A DNA stretch of 64,000 nt, taken from Glycomyces amatae. GTDB lineage: Bacteria > Actinomycetota > Actinomycetes > Mycobacteriales > Micromonosporaceae. Of the stretch, positions 1-7,865 are shown one piece after another. The DNA lies in assembly GCF_020991375.1 (NCBI RefSeq), contig NZ_JAJLQZ010000001.1:434001-498000 (forward strand), written 5' to 3'. The translations under genes were made by a program, and so were the position numbers. Numbering within the stretch: position 1 is the first letter of the stretch; the number at the start of each line of letters is the position of its first letter. The notes under the pieces are model-generated. The model made no database searches. It worked only from the letters and a program-made list of their open reading frames with translations, and was not told the origin of the DNA.

Positions 1-49
1 CGGTACCGATAAGGGAGGGGGCGTCCGGGGTGGTGGTGCAGGTGTTCAT
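1..49 (-). CDS. 5' end of an unidentified protein (partial)
   Basis: Reading leftwards off the window edge, an ATG at 49 opens a frame MNTCTTTPDAPSLIGT that runs out of the window. A GGAGG ribosome-binding site lies about 9 nt upstream, which supports the start. Only 16 residues are visible, too few to recognise a family. Confidence 0.5.
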   Translation of the reverse strand, partial: MNTCTTTPDAPSLIGT

Positions 50-119
50 CGGGGACTCGCCTCCGTTCCGCTGTGCTCGAATGTGGTGCTGTTGTCGTCG
101 TGCCGTACTTCATCAAGTG

Positions 120-143
120 TGACAGGACGACTCCGGACTGTCA
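120..143. promoter_or_regulatory. Spaced inverted repeat upstream of the left-edge gene
   Basis: TGACAG-N12-CTGTCA lies about 70-95 bp upstream of the gene that leaves the window on the left. The 6-bp arms are perfect. It could be an operator, but 6-bp arms also occur by chance. Confidence 0.25.
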
Positions 144-537
144 TCAGTCGAAGGTATGAAAAACCGCCCGATCACCCCTAACTTTCGTCAGGGTCCCCTA
201 CGGCCCAACGCGAACCAATACCCCCGCTACACCCGGCGCCCCGACCACCCCACACCCGACAGCCGCCACCCCACCCCCGGCACCCGCCCACCCCACCGTC
301 GCCGCCCGCCCTGACCCCGACCCGCCCGCCACCCGCACCCCGAGGACCGATCCCATCCAAAGGGGACCTCCCCGTCGCCGCCCGCCCTGACCGCCACCCA
401 TTTCTCCCTGACGGCCGAACACGTCATCCCGACGAAGCCGGGCCTCTCCACCGCCACGCGGCCCGCCCCCGCTCCCGGTGGCCGCACCCGACCGGTCGAT
501 CCGGTGGCGCGAGGCCTCGTCGCTCAAGAGAGCGCCC
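144..537. other. Gene-less pyrimidine-rich spacer with a 21-bp direct repeat
   Basis: About 390 bp without a convincing gene. The top strand is dominated by C-rich, CCACCCC-like runs. An exact 21-bp direct repeat occurs at 296-316 and 372-392 (core CCGTCGCCGCCCGCCC). The open frames here have poor codon structure. It lies downstream of the Asp23/AmaP operon and may hold its 3' end, though no clear terminator hairpin is seen. Confidence 0.5.
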
Positions 538-1095
538 TCAGTGGACCCGGGGTGTGCGCCTCCTGCTGGGGCGCCGCGGCCCGTCGATGAGGATGCGCAC
601 GGCCACCTCGCCGTCGGGGAAGGCCTCCTCGACCGAGGCGGCGATCTCGTCGGCGGCGCGGCGGAGGGACTCGGCGTCGGCGCGCGGGTCGACGTTCGCG
701 CGCAGCTGCACCAGCTGCCCGCCGTCCACATGCGTCCGGCCGCTCGTGACGTGGTCGACCGGGGCGCTGCGCTCCAGGCTCTCCCGCAGCCGCGGCTCGA
801 GCGAGCGCACGTCCACGTCGACGCGGTCGGCGCCCGCGAGCCGCACCCCGCCCTCGACGGGCCTGGGGACGCGGGCGAGCAGCCACCACACCGCGAGCAC
901 CGCGAGCACGACCGCCGCACCCCCTGCGGCCCAAGAGAACCAGTCGGCGTCGACCACGTCCCGGACCGCCCCGGTGTCGAGCCGGTCGTGCAGGCCGAGC
1001 AGGTCGAAGCGCCACTCGAGCACCGCCGCGCCCGCCGCCAGGAGCAGCAGCCCCAGCAGCGCCGCGCCGACGCGGTCGGCCGCGAAGCCCCTCAT
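538..1095 (-). CDS. Alkaline-shock membrane anchor protein, AmaP-like
   Basis: 185 residues. Two hydrophobic segments (about residues 8-27 and 47-68) flank a short outside loop and are followed by a cytoplasmic domain with the alternating beta/alpha pattern of Asp23-type proteins (VDVDVRSLEPRL..., LVQLRANVDPRADAESL). AmaP anchors Asp23 at the membrane in Gram-positive bacteria, so the likely role is envelope-stress adaptation. It is the last gene of a seven-gene leftward operon. Its ATG overlaps the stop of the preceding gene by 4 bp (ATGA), implying translational coupling. AmaP assignment rests on topology and context. Confidence 0.7.
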   Translation of the reverse strand: MRGFAADRVGAALLGLLLLAAGAAVLEWRFDLLGLHDRLDTGAVRDVVDADWFSWAAGGAAVVLAVLAVWWLLARVPRPVEGGVRLAGADRVDVDVRSLEPRLRESLERSAPVDHVTSGRTHVDGGQLVQLRANVDPRADAESLRRAADEIAASVEEAFPDGEVAVRILIDGPRRPSRRRTPRVH

Positions 1096-1613
1096 CGGCT
1101 CCCCTCCCTCGCCCGCACCGACACCTCCATGTCGGCCAGGCCGGTGAGCCGCCCGCCCACGGCGTCCATGATCGCGGCGACGCTCGCACCGGCGCCCGGC
1201 GCGAGCAGCGCCTCGATCCGCAGGCGACGACGGTGGACGTCGCCCCGGCCGTGCAGGACGCCGGGCGAGCGCTCGGCGGCGTCGGCGGCCATCGCCTCGA
1301 CCGCGCGCGGCGAGACCCACAGGTCGCAGCGGCCCTCGACCGGCAGGTGGCTGCGGCGGGCCGGGACCACGGCGGCGATCAGGAACGCGAGGCCCAGCAG
1401 CGCGGCGGCGACGCCGCCCGCGAGGACCCATGTCGAGGGGCTCGGCTCGTCGAGGGCCGCGACGGCGCCGCGGAGCCAGGACTCCCCGCCCGCCCAGCCG
1501 AGCTCGACGGCGGCGTGCTGGCCTGCGAGCACGGCCAGTCCGGCCAGGAGCACGGCCCCGAGCCGGCCGAACCAGCCCGCGGCGGGGCGGCGTCGGGGGG
1601 CGCGTCGCTTCAT
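1092..1613 (-). CDS. DUF6286-type membrane protein of the Asp23 operon
   Basis: 173 residues. A basic N-terminus (KRRAPRRRP) precedes two membrane segments (about residues 16-34 and 61-83). A C-terminal soluble domain (LWVSPRAVEAMAADAAERSPGV... RLTGLADMEVSVRAREGSR) resembles the conserved part of actinobacterial DUF6286 proteins, which commonly sit beside Asp23 genes. ATG start; 4-bp overlaps with both neighbours. Probably a partner of the Asp23 proteins at the membrane; biochemical function unknown. Confidence 0.7.
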   Translation of the reverse strand: MKRRAPRRRPAAGWFGRLGAVLLAGLAVLAGQHAAVELGWAGGESWLRGAVAALDEPSPSTWVLAGGVAAALLGLAFLIAAVVPARRSHLPVEGRCDLWVSPRAVEAMAADAAERSPGVLHGRGDVHRRRLRIEALLAPGAGASVAAIMDAVGGRLTGLADMEVSVRAREGSR

Positions 1614-1993
1614 CGGACCCTCCGCTCCGGCGCGTCCCGGCCGTCCAGCAGGTGCACGGTCAGGTCGAGGGCCGCCACGTCGAGCCCGGTGATGCGGGCG
1701 GCCTCGGTGCGGACGTGCCGGGCGATGCCGCGCGCGGTCTCGGCGGTGGCCCCGGGCCAGCGCACGCCGACGTCGAGGCGGGCCCAGATCCGGCCGTGCC
1801 TGACGTTGGCTCGGGCGTGCGGGTAGCCGCGGCCCAGCGCCGCGGCGCGGACGGCGGCCCCGGGCGCGCGCCGGGCGGCGCCTTCGAGGACGTGGACGAC
1901 GGCCGCGTCGTGGAGGCGCAGCGTGCCGCGCGCCTCGGGCGGCCGGTCGGTGCCGCCGGGCAGGTCGGCGAGTGCGAATCCCCCGTCAGTCAC
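1610..1993 (-). CDS. Asp23/Gls24 family envelope stress response protein
   Basis: 127 residues, GTG start. The stretch LHDAAVVHVLEGAARRAPGA followed by VRHGRIWARLDVGVRWPGATAETARGIARHVRTEAARITGLDVAALDLTV has the Asp23 fold pattern: short helix, two strands, amphipathic helix, final strand. The N-terminus is somewhat diverged. It overlaps the preceding small membrane gene by 8 bp and the next gene by 4 bp, so these genes are made as one unit. Asp23 proteins coat the inner membrane face and are induced by envelope or alkaline stress in Firmicutes; the actinobacterial role is less clear. Confidence 0.75.
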   Translation of the reverse strand: MTDGGFALADLPGGTDRPPEARGTLRLHDAAVVHVLEGAARRAPGAAVRAAALGRGYPHARANVRHGRIWARLDVGVRWPGATAETARGIARHVRTEAARITGLDVAALDLTVHLLDGRDAPERRVR

Positions 1994-2162
1994 GGCGGCC
2001 TCGGAACCAGTCGACGACGTCGACCTCGCCGCTGAGCTTCCCGGCGACCGCGAGCCCGATCGCGCCGAGGACCACGGCGAGCAGGAACCCGGTGAAGCCG
2101 CCGGTGGTCGCGGCCAGTGCCAGCAGGAGTCCGGCCAGCAGGCCGGCGAAGGTCGTTCTCAT
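1986..2162 (-). CDS. Small DUF2273-like membrane protein
   Basis: 58 residues, ATG start, with two hydrophobic stretches (MRTTFAGLLAGLLLALAA and FLLAVVLGAIGLAVAGKL) and a charged tail ending DVVDWFRGRRD. Its stop lies inside the start of the next Asp23 gene. DUF2273 proteins of this size are standard members of Asp23/AmaP operons, and placement between two Asp23-type genes fits. Function unknown. Confidence 0.75.
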   Translation of the reverse strand: MRTTFAGLLAGLLLALAATTGGFTGFLLAVVLGAIGLAVAGKLSGEVDVVDWFRGRRD

Positions 2163-2467
2163 GTTCGGTCCTCTTTCGGTTCGCCCACGTCCTCGACGGT
2201 CACGGACACGGTCCGGTCCCCGGTCAGCGGGGCCAGGGCCGCCCGGATCGCGTCGGCGACGCGCGGCATGTCGGCGTCCCAGTCGACGGCCACGTGCACG
2301 GCGCAGGCGCCCTCGTCGAGCCGCAGGCCCTTGATGCGGCGCCCGGGCAGGGCGGTGGCGACCTCGTCGAAGGCGCCGCCGTGGAGTCCCGCCACGCCGG
2401 GGACGGCGGTCGCCGCGGCGGCGATCGCGTCGGCGGTGGCGGCGAAGTCGCCGCTGGCGGCCGTCAT
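2159..2467 (-). CDS. Short Asp23-like protein
   Basis: 102 residues. The sequence has the helix-strand-helix-strand layout of a shortened Asp23 domain: AATAVPGVAGLHGGAFDEVAT, then ACAVHVAVDWDADMPRVADAIRAALAP and a final strand VSVTVEDV. It overlaps the genes on either side by 4 bp. It may be a paralogue that dimerises with the longer Asp23 protein. Family membership is inferred from pattern and context. Confidence 0.6.
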   Translation of the reverse strand: MTAASGDFAATADAIAAAATAVPGVAGLHGGAFDEVATALPGRRIKGLRLDEGACAVHVAVDWDADMPRVADAIRAALAPLTGDRTVSVTVEDVGEPKEDRT

Positions 2468-2904
2468 TCCACCCGCGATTCGCCCTCGGCGTCGTCGTCC
2501 GACTCGCCTTCGAGGTGCACGTCGTGGACGACGATGTTGACTTCGGTGACCTCGAGGCCCGTCATGCGCTCGACGGCGGTGACGACGTTGCGGCGCACGC
2601 CGGAGGCGAGGTCGGCGATGGCGATGCCGTAGTCGGCGATGAGGTCGAGGTCGATCGCGGCCTGGCGCTCGCCGACCTCGACGGAGACGCCTTGGCCGTA
2701 GTTGGTGCGGGAGCCGGGGATGCGCTCCTTGATGGCGCCGACGGTGCGGCTGACGCCGCCGCCGAGGTCGTGCACGCCGTCGACGTCGCGGGTCGCTATG
2801 CCCGCTATCTTCGCGACCACCTGGTCGGCGATGGTGGTCCTGCCCTGGTCGCTCACCAGGGCGCTGTCGCCGCCCGGTTTGCCCGCCGCTGCACTGTCGG
2901 TCAT
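2464..2904 (-). CDS. Asp23/Gls24 family envelope stress response protein
   Basis: 146 residues, the clearest Asp23 member here. Residues about 20-130 carry the family signature: TTIADQVVAKIAGIATRDVDGVHDLG, GVSVEVGERQAAIDLDLIADYGIAIADLASGVRRNVVTAVE and GLEVTEVNIVVHDVHL. The acidic C-terminus (EGESDDDAEGE) is typical. A GAGGAGG ribosome-binding site precedes the ATG. It is probably the main scaffold protein of the operon, held at the membrane by AmaP, and acts in cell-envelope stress. Confidence 0.9.
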   Translation of the reverse strand: MTDSAAAGKPGGDSALVSDQGRTTIADQVVAKIAGIATRDVDGVHDLGGGVSRTVGAIKERIPGSRTNYGQGVSVEVGERQAAIDLDLIADYGIAIADLASGVRRNVVTAVERMTGLEVTEVNIVVHDVHLEGESDDDAEGESRVE

Positions 2905-3062
2905 CGCCCGCCTCCTCGGAGTCCTCCGGTTTCGGCCTCCAGGTTCACACAGATGCGAGGCCGATGTCACCGAAAGTGATCGAGAGGTGCCGGGCGGGAC
3001 GGGGATCAGGCGTGCGAAAGCCGCCGTGGCGCTCCTGCGACGCCGCGGCGGCCTTCGGGCCG

Positions 3063-3479
3063 TTAGTGGTGTTTGAGCTGGTGGAGGACGTCGCGGCCGC
3101 GTCCGGGCAGCTCCGAGGCCACCGAGACGATCGAGTCGCGCGCGTCCCCGAGGTGCCCGGCGACCGAGTCCTTCGCGTCGTGGAAGTGGCCGGCGACCAT
3201 CCTCCGGTAGCGGTGCGAGGCCTTGCGCCGGTCGTAGGCGATCTTGAGCCCGACCACCACGGCCGCCGCCACGCCCACGGCGGCCACGGCCAGGACGATG
3301 CCGCGGATGTTGTCCCTCGCGGCGATCTCCTGCTCGTCCTCGACGAGGCCGGGCGGTTCGCGATCGTCGACGCCGCGGACCTCGGCGGCGTCGCGGCCCG
3401 CGATGTCGGACAGGCGCAGCGCGTCGGACTCGAAAGCCGGCTGCGCGCCCTGGTCCGGTGAATCCTTCTGCGATGTCAT
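3063..3479 (-). CDS. Single-pass membrane protein upstream of the Asp23 genes
   Basis: 138 residues. An acidic N-terminal half is followed by one membrane helix (about residues 60-80, IVLAVAAVGVAAAVVVGLKIAY) and a basic, amphipathic tail with HFHDAKDSVAGHLGDARDSIV-type repeats. The ATG at 3479 was chosen because GGGAGA stands upstream; longer readings have no ribosome-binding site. It shares direction with the Asp23 operon and lies 158 bp upstream, so it may be co-regulated. No family recognised. Confidence 0.65.
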   Translation of the reverse strand: MTSQKDSPDQGAQPAFESDALRLSDIAGRDAAEVRGVDDREPPGLVEDEQEIAARDNIRGIVLAVAAVGVAAAVVVGLKIAYDRRKASHRYRRMVAGHFHDAKDSVAGHLGDARDSIVSVASELPGRGRDVLHQLKHH

Positions 3480-3737
3480 GGTCGCATTCTCCCTCGGTCG
3501 GGGCGCCGGTACGGCCGGTTGCCGCATTCGTCCGCGCCTGGCGCGGACGGCTCGCGGTCGCCTCCACCGGGGCGCGCGAGCGGCGTCGGGACGCGAGGAT
3601 GCCCCCGGTGCCGCCCGGGGAAACCTCCGCCGGAGGCGCTGGTGCGGCTGAACCCCCCGAAACATGAACGCTCCGTTGGGAATGTCGCTTTTCGTCCAGA
3701 GCCCCTATCATGGAGTCACCGAGGCGAGGAGGGGCAT

Positions 3738-4010
3738 ATGGGCTTGGCGGACAAGTTCAACGAGTTGAAGGACATGATCACCGGGACGGTGGAGGAGGTC
3801 AAGGGCCAGGCCGGGGAGATGCTCGGGCAGGCCGCGGACTCCTCGGTCGGCGACCAGGTCGGCGAGGCCGCCCAGGGCGCCGAGGACGCCGCGCAGGGGG
3901 CGGGCGAGACCGCGCAGGACGCCGCGCAAGGGGCGACCGGCGCGGCGCAGGACGCCGGTGACCAGGCCGCGCAGTCGGTCGAGGACTTCAGGAACGACCA
4001 CGGCTTCTAG
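3738..4010 (+). CDS. Small Ala/Gln/Gly-rich amphipathic protein (CsbD/LEA-like)
   Basis: 90 residues. The N-terminus MGLADKFNELKDMITGTVEEVKGQ resembles CsbD- and antitoxin-like small actinobacterial proteins. The rest is a low-complexity run of degenerate AAQGAEDAAQGAGETAQDA repeats, probably an extended amphipathic helix or disordered as in LEA proteins. GAGGAGGGG precedes the ATG and a TATCAT -10 box lies at about 3707-3712. It is divergent from the Asp23 operon. A stress-protective role is inferred from composition and position only. Confidence 0.7.
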   Translation: MGLADKFNELKDMITGTVEEVKGQAGEMLGQAADSSVGDQVGEAAQGAEDAAQGAGETAQDAAQGATGAAQDAGDQAAQSVEDFRNDHGF

Positions 4011-4023
4011 CCGAGGGACGCGC

Positions 4024-4057
4024 GTCGGGGCCGGGGGAGTGATCCCCCGGCCCCGAC
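4024..4057. terminator. Perfect 15-bp hairpin between convergent genes
   Basis: Arms GTCGGGGCCGGGGGA (4024-4038) and their exact complement (4043-4057) enclose a GTGA loop. It lies between the small stress protein and the convergent GH87 gene, so it probably terminates both. There is no U-tract, as is usual in actinobacteria. Confidence 0.85.
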
Positions 4058-4072
4058 GTCCTTATAGGACCG

Positions 4073-7000
4073 TCACTCGATGATGAGCTCGAACGTGCTG
4101 GTCGTGTTCTTGACGTCCTGGTGGTTGCCGCTCATCTCCAGGTTGTGGAAGGTCGCCGAGCCGACCGCCGGGCCCTGGCCGGGCTCGGGCATCTCGTTGA
4201 CCCAGATGCCGAAGCCGGACTTGGACTCGAACGCGTCGCCGCTCAACCGCGCCCCGGTGATGCTGACGTCGGTGAACACGGTGTCCGCGACCGGGAACTC
4301 CGGCTGGCCGCCGGTGTACTTGGTCTGGAACATGATCCCCGAGTACGTCGGGTCCACGATGTCCACCTCGGACACCCTGATGCCCTGGTACTCCTTGTCG
4401 GCCGAGAAGATCCAGATCCCCGGGAAGGTCTGCTGGCCCCAGAAGTGGCCGCCCGCCCGCACGACCGAGATGTTCTCGAACCGCGTCGGCGGGTCGGCCT
4501 CGAAGCCGTCCATGGGGATGCCGAAGTCCAGCGAGCTGATCGTGATGCCAGAGTAGACGAGCGTGTCGGCGATGTGGATGTCCCGGAAGGTGTTCCCGAA
4601 CCCGCCGTAGACCGCGAGCCCGGCGGCGCGCCAGGTCAGGATCGACGTCAGGTTCTCGTACACGTTCCCGGTCTGGTCCCCGCCGCCCGCGTCGGTGGCG
4701 GCGAACAGCGCGAAGCTGTCGTCGCCGGAGGCCCGCGACTCGATGTCCCGCAGCAGGTTCCCGGAGCTGCCGTTGGTCATGTTGACCGCGTCGGCGAACA
4801 GGTTCCTGGTGCGGGAGTTCGTGATCTGCGAGTCGGTGATGTTCGAGCCCCAGAACATGCAGACCTGGTGCTCGACCCACGTGTCGTCGATGGTCATGTC
4901 CGAGACGTTCTGCCAGTCGAAGATCTTGCCCGGACCGTCGATGCGGGTGGTGTAGTTCCCGAAGTAGGCGAACCCGGCGAACGTCGAGCCGTTCGCGGTG
5001 GCCTCGGACCTGAACCCGACGTCGGTGTTCTCCTGGTTCTGCGGCGCGTAGAAGCGGGTGTACCACGGCCCGGCGCCGATGACCTCGGTCGCCTTGCCGT
5101 ACACCTGGAACTTCTGCGCGGTCGCGTAGTCGCCCGCGGGGAGGTACACGCCGAGCAGGTCGCCCGAGGTGTCCATCCTGAACCGGTCCAGGGCGTTCTG
5201 CACGTCCTGGTGGGTGAAGCCGTCCGGTTCGAGGTACCGCTCCGGGTCCGGGTTCGCGATCGGCGCGGCCTCTTCGAGGCTGATGAAGTCGATCGCGTAG
5301 TAGGCCGCGGTGTTCGACGAGTCCTTCTGGAGCCGGATGGTGCTCCCGGCCGGGATGGTCTCGTCGAGCAGGACGTTGGCCTCGTCGTAGACGTGCCGCG
5401 CCGGGCCCGCGCTCGGCGTGTTGCCCGGGCTCGCCTCGGCGCCGTAGAGCCACGCGTACTTCGACGTGAGCTCGATCGGTTGCAGCAGTTCGCCGTCGAC
5501 GTACACGTTCAGGGTCGCGTCGATGCCGCCGCCGCCCGGGGCGTCGGGGATGGCGAACCGGGTGACGAGCGTGTTGGTCGGCACGGCGGTGTCGAACTCG
5601 ACGTACTCGCCGGTGGCGTCGAGGACCACGGCCTGGCGCCCGGAGGCCTCCCCGGCGAGGTCGCCGATGGCCCGGTTCGGCTCCAGGACCTTGGCCCCGC
5701 CGCCGGCGTCGCCGTGCTCGGCCTCGTCGATCGTGTACGGCATGGCCGCGCCGCGCCCGATGGACAGCGTCCGGGTGCCGGTGTTGTTGCCCTGCTTGAC
5801 CTCGTGCTCGTTCGCGTCGGGTGCGACCGCGAGGGTGAGCGTGTACTCGCCGTCGGCCGCGGTCCAGGCGCCCAGGTCGATCGGGCCGGTGGCGTCACCG
5901 GCGGCCACGACGCCCTCGTACGCGCCGGTGAAGGTGTGCACGGCCTGGCCGGTGTCGTTGTCGGTCAACGTGGCGGTGACCTCGTGGGCGCCCGCGGCCG
6001 AGTCGACGCTGCCCTGGTTCTCGATCGCGGCCGAGAAGGCGACCTCGTCGCCCGCCGACGGGTTGCTCGGCGACCAGGTGATCGCCGCGGCGACCAGGTC
6101 CGAGGTCGGGATGGCGCTCACGGCGAGCGGGTCCGGGTGGGTGTACTCGTTGTTGGTCTCGTCGCTCTCGGGGACCGCGCCGCTCGGGTCGACCTCGGCG
6201 CCCGCCTCGTGGTCGCCGGCGGTGAGGGAGCCGATCGAACCGGAGACGGCGACCGACTCGCCCGCGGCCAGGCCGCCCACCTCGGCGGCGCCGATGAGCT
6301 CGCCGTCCAGGTAGAGGTCCACGGTGGACGGAGAGGAGGCGACCTCGCCCGCGTTCTCCACGACGGCCGAGAGGTTCACCTCGTCGGTCTCGACCGGGGC
6401 GGCCGGGCTCCACGACATGCCGGTCACGACCAGGTCGGGGGCGGGCGCCGCGGTCCCGAAGACCTGGAGCTCGGCGACCTGGCCGTTCGGCGCGCCGGTG
6501 TTGCCGGTGAACTGGAGCCGCACGTCCGCCGCGGTGGCGGAGACGGGGACGGTCACCGAGTTGCCGCCGGAGGGGTCGAAGTCGTACTCCGCCGCCGCCT
6601 CGATGACGGTGAACTCCTCGCTGCCCGCCTCGCGGCCCAGGACCGCGAACGTCTGCGTCCGCGCCGACCACGCCGTGTTCGGGTTGAGCTTGACGACGAC
6701 GCGCTCGAGCTCGGCGTTCGCCCCCAGGGCCACCGTGAGCGTGCTCGGGTAGGCGCCCGGGGCGCCCTCCCAGTAGGTGGTCGGGTCGCCGTCGGTGGCG
6801 TTCGCCGCCACGTAGTCGTGCACGTGGGACGAGGCGGTGGCGGCCTTGCCGGTGGCCAGCTCGCCGGTCTCCGAGGGCGCCCCGTTCTCGCCGTAGACCT
6901 CCATCTCGGAGACCTGCGCCGCGGGCCAGCCGGTGTTCGCGGTGAAGACCGCGCGCAGGTAGCGGGCGTCGACCGGGTCGAAGGCGACGGTGACGGTGTT

Positions 7001-7396
7001 GCCGCTGGCGGGGTCGAAGGTGTAGCCCTTCGCGTCGGCGACGGTGGTGAAGGAGGCGCCGTCCGAGCTGGCCCGCAGCTCGAGCGTCTGGGTGCGGGCC
7101 TGCCACGCGGTGAGCGCGGGCAGTTCGAGGACGACCTCGCTCACCTCGAGCGAGGCGCCCAGGTCGACCTGGAGCCACTGCGGGAACGCGGTGTTCGCGC
7201 TCTCCCAGTAGGTGCCCTGGTTGCCGTCGTTGGCCTGGTTCGGCGTGTAGTCCTGGACGCTGCTGCTGGCGGTCATGGTCTTCCCGGCCGCCAGGTTCGG
7301 TCCGTCGTTCGCGTGCGCCGGCGTGACCGACACGAGCGCCGCCGTCGCGGCGACGACTGCCGTCGTCAGCGCGAGGGCCATGCGCGAGAGTTTCAT
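4073..7396 (-). CDS. Secreted alpha-1,3-glucanase/mycodextranase, GH87-type
   Basis: 1107 residues. Signal peptide 1-29 ending A-H-A; two F5/8 type C (discoidin-like) domains at about 33-170 and 178-314; two CARDB/Ig-like domains at about 320-430 and 432-548; a CBM35/CBM6-like module at about 553-708 (starts YTIDEAEHGDAGG); a right-handed beta-helix catalytic domain at about 715-1107. Asp869, Asp892 and Asp893 (contexts FADAVN and GDDSF) have the +23/+24 spacing I recall for the catalytic Asp triad of GH87 enzymes. The protein would bind and cut insoluble alpha-1,3-glucan, as in fungal walls. The ATG was chosen for AAGGAG 7 nt upstream and the signal peptide. Promoter and operator lie about 220-275 bp upstream. 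Confidence 0.85.
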   Translation of the reverse strand: MKLSRMALALTTAVVAATAALVSVTPAHANDGPNLAAGKTMTASSSVQDYTPNQANDGNQGTYWESANTAFPQWLQVDLGASLEVSEVVLELPALTAWQARTQTLELRASSDGASFTTVADAKGYTFDPASGNTVTVAFDPVDARYLRAVFTANTGWPAAQVSEMEVYGENGAPSETGELATGKAATASSHVHDYVAANATDGDPTTYWEGAPGAYPSTLTVALGANAELERVVVKLNPNTAWSARTQTFAVLGREAGSEEFTVIEAAAEYDFDPSGGNSVTVPVSATAADVRLQFTGNTGAPNGQVAELQVFGTAAPAPDLVVTGMSWSPAAPVETDEVNLSAVVENAGEVASSPSTVDLYLDGELIGAAEVGGLAAGESVAVSGSIGSLTAGDHEAGAEVDPSGAVPESDETNNEYTHPDPLAVSAIPTSDLVAAAITWSPSNPSAGDEVAFSAAIENQGSVDSAAGAHEVTATLTDNDTGQAVHTFTGAYEGVVAAGDATGPIDLGAWTAADGEYTLTLAVAPDANEHEVKQGNNTGTRTLSIGRGAAMPYTIDEAEHGDAGGGAKVLEPNRAIGDLAGEASGRQAVVLDATGEYVEFDTAVPTNTLVTRFAIPDAPGGGGIDATLNVYVDGELLQPIELTSKYAWLYGAEASPGNTPSAGPARHVYDEANVLLDETIPAGSTIRLQKDSSNTAAYYAIDFISLEEAAPIANPDPERYLEPDGFTHQDVQNALDRFRMDTSGDLLGVYLPAGDYATAQKFQVYGKATEVIGAGPWYTRFYAPQNQENTDVGFRSEATANGSTFAGFAYFGNYTTRIDGPGKIFDWQNVSDMTIDDTWVEHQVCMFWGSNITDSQITNSRTRNLFADAVNMTNGSSGNLLRDIESRASGDDSFALFAATDAGGGDQTGNVYENLTSILTWRAAGLAVYGGFGNTFRDIHIADTLVYSGITISSLDFGIPMDGFEADPPTRFENISVVRAGGHFWGQQTFPGIWIFSADKEYQGIRVSEVDIVDPTYSGIMFQTKYTGGQPEFPVADTVFTDVSITGARLSGDAFESKSGFGIWVNEMPEPGQGPAVGSATFHNLEMSGNHQDVKNTTSTFELIIE

Positions 7397-7614
7397 CTTC
7401 GGCTCCTTGAGTGGGGGACCGCGCGGTGGTCGACTCGTCTTCAGGGCACGCCCGTATGCCAATGCGGCCGGATTCGTCGGCCGATTGCGATGAGGGCGCG
7501 GACCGTCCCGCATGGACCGGCGCGGCTCGTGGCCGACCGCCTCCGGGCATGGTCAATGAAATCGACGAAGGTCGATCGATGTGCGGTTGAAAGGTTGTGA
7601 AAACGCTGGCTGTC

Positions 7615-7636
7615 TTAGGTTTAGCGCTATACCTAA
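7615..7636. promoter_or_regulatory. 22-bp near-perfect palindrome, operator of the GH87 gene
   Basis: Half-sites TTAGGTTTAGC and TTAGGTATAGC (reverse strand) meet at a central CG, with one mismatched pair. Palindromes with a central CG are typical of LacI-family sugar regulators. It overlaps the predicted transcription start of the glucanase gene, where a repressor would block transcription. No LacI gene is present in the window, so the regulator must be encoded elsewhere. Confidence 0.7.
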
Positions 7637-7642
7637 TGCATG

Positions 7643-7672
7643 ATCTTAGTCCGCGGTAATTACACTTGTCAA
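7643..7672 (-). promoter_or_regulatory. Sigma-A-type promoter of the GH87 gene
   Basis: On the minus strand a perfect -35 TTGACA (7667-7672) and a -10 TAAGAT (7643-7648) are separated by 18 bp. Transcription would begin near 7636, inside the palindrome, leaving a leader of about 240 nt before the start codon. I see no other gene in 7397-7865; the leader itself shows no recognised riboswitch. Confidence 0.7.
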
Positions 7673-7865
7673 TACTTTGTCGCTCAGTGCGGTCCGCCGG
7701 ATGCGCTCCGCATTCGATGGGAGCGAACGGCAAAGTCGGGCCGTCCGGCGGAACGGCGAATCCGCGAAGGTGATTGAAAGCGGGTGCCGATCCCGCCACC
7801 TCGGCTTCGGCCCGAGATAAGGTGACCGCGCGGCCGCCGTCGGCCGCAACGGGAAGGCGGGGCGC

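Noticed and set aside
4121-7600. A 1159-codon open frame opposite the glucanase gene
   Set aside because: It is the antisense of a clear multidomain secreted enzyme; its product is Arg/Val/Gly-rich without motifs, as expected from GC-rich DNA.
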